Part shown: positions 12,975 to 13,028 of the stretch, piece by piece
How positions within the stretch are numbered: position 1 is the first letter of the stretch
How the letters are laid out: every line of letters starts with the position of its first letter
Source: an uncultured Bacilli bacterium
GTDB taxonomy: Bacteria > Bacillota_I > Bacilli_A > RF39 > UBA660
Assembly: GCA_910576925.1 (NCBI GenBank)
Contig: CAJTKB010000037.1
Location: forward strand, 1 to 13,028
Direction of reading: 5' to 3'
Length of the DNA stretch: 13,028 bases
Translations under genes and position numbers: made by a program
Notes under the pieces: model-generated
Told to the model about the DNA's origin: nothing
What the model saw: only the letters and a program-made list of their open reading frames with translations
The model's database searches: none

Positions 12975-13028
12975 GGATTTAGGTCAAGTTTTTAGACACG
13001 AAATTTCGAACGATCTTAAATATATTTA
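12964..13028 (+). CDS. 5' end of an unidentified gene, possibly a transposase
   Basis: ATG 12964 follows GGAGG (12951-12955) at 8 bases and opens a frame that runs to the window edge (21 codons seen, beginning MCLLDLGQVFRHEISNDLKY). The fragment is too short to assign to a family. The translation-shielding inverted repeat around its start and the neighbouring IS200/IS605-like hairpin suggest an insertion-sequence gene, but I do not recognise a named transposase N-terminus. The other ATG at 12959 meets a stop after seven codons. Confidence 0.5.
   Translation, partial: MCLLDLGQVFRHEISNDLKYI

Overview
The window is about 28% GC by eye and comes from a low-GC Bacillota. TGA is used as a stop (after the Rieske oxidoreductase and after CdaR) and TGG encodes Trp, so this is the standard bacterial code, not the mycoplasma code. 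CotF-type spore coat proteins, a YdcC-like sporulation lipoprotein and a CtpB-type S41 protease suggest a spore former. The compact layout and unusually divergent housekeeping proteins would fit a gut Bacilli or Erysipelotrichia-like lineage, but the taxon is inferred only from content.

Layout. 1-1847: the 3' end of a DedA membrane protein, a possible 16-codon micro-ORF, then a YhfW-like FAD oxidoreductase fused to a Rieske domain, closed by a terminator. 1864-2967: a three-gene operon of small helical proteins (a probable ferritin-like bundle and two coat-type proteins). It sits behind a 7-1-7 palindrome of Fur/PerR architecture and ends in a terminator. 3022-5294: cdaA and cdaR, the cyclic-di-AMP synthase and its regulator, overlapping by 17 nt; the usual partner glmM does not follow. 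5301-5540: a convergent small DUF378 membrane protein. 5603-7218: the YdcC-like lipoprotein, then a membrane-anchored, cysteine-free thioredoxin-like protein with its own strong promoter. 7221-7330: tRNA-Asn(GTT) and a terminator. 7355-8629: the S41/PDZ protease, closed by a bidirectional terminator.

8639-10649, minus strand: an accessory surface module. It holds a secreted thioester-domain adhesin with two CnaB-like domains and an IPNTG sorting signal, and an overlapping downstream sortase. The sortase keeps the His and Cys of the active site but contains no arginine anywhere, so the third canonical catalytic residue is missing.

10748-12502: fhs, formate-tetrahydrofolate ligase. The family is unmistakable, but the two active-site histidines are replaced by Ser and Ala and a conserved loop is about 8 residues short.

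12503-13028: mostly gene-free. It holds an IS200/IS605-like terminal hairpin remnant, several palindromes, and the start of an unidentified gene cut by the window edge. That gene's ribosome site and start codon lie in one arm of a 20-bp inverted repeat with the promoter in the loop, the layout insertion sequences use to block translation of read-through transcripts.

The items most worth following up are the arginine-free sortase with its thioester adhesin, the active-site-altered FTHFS, the translation-shielding inverted repeat at the right edge, and the Fur-type box over the coat/ferritin-like operon.
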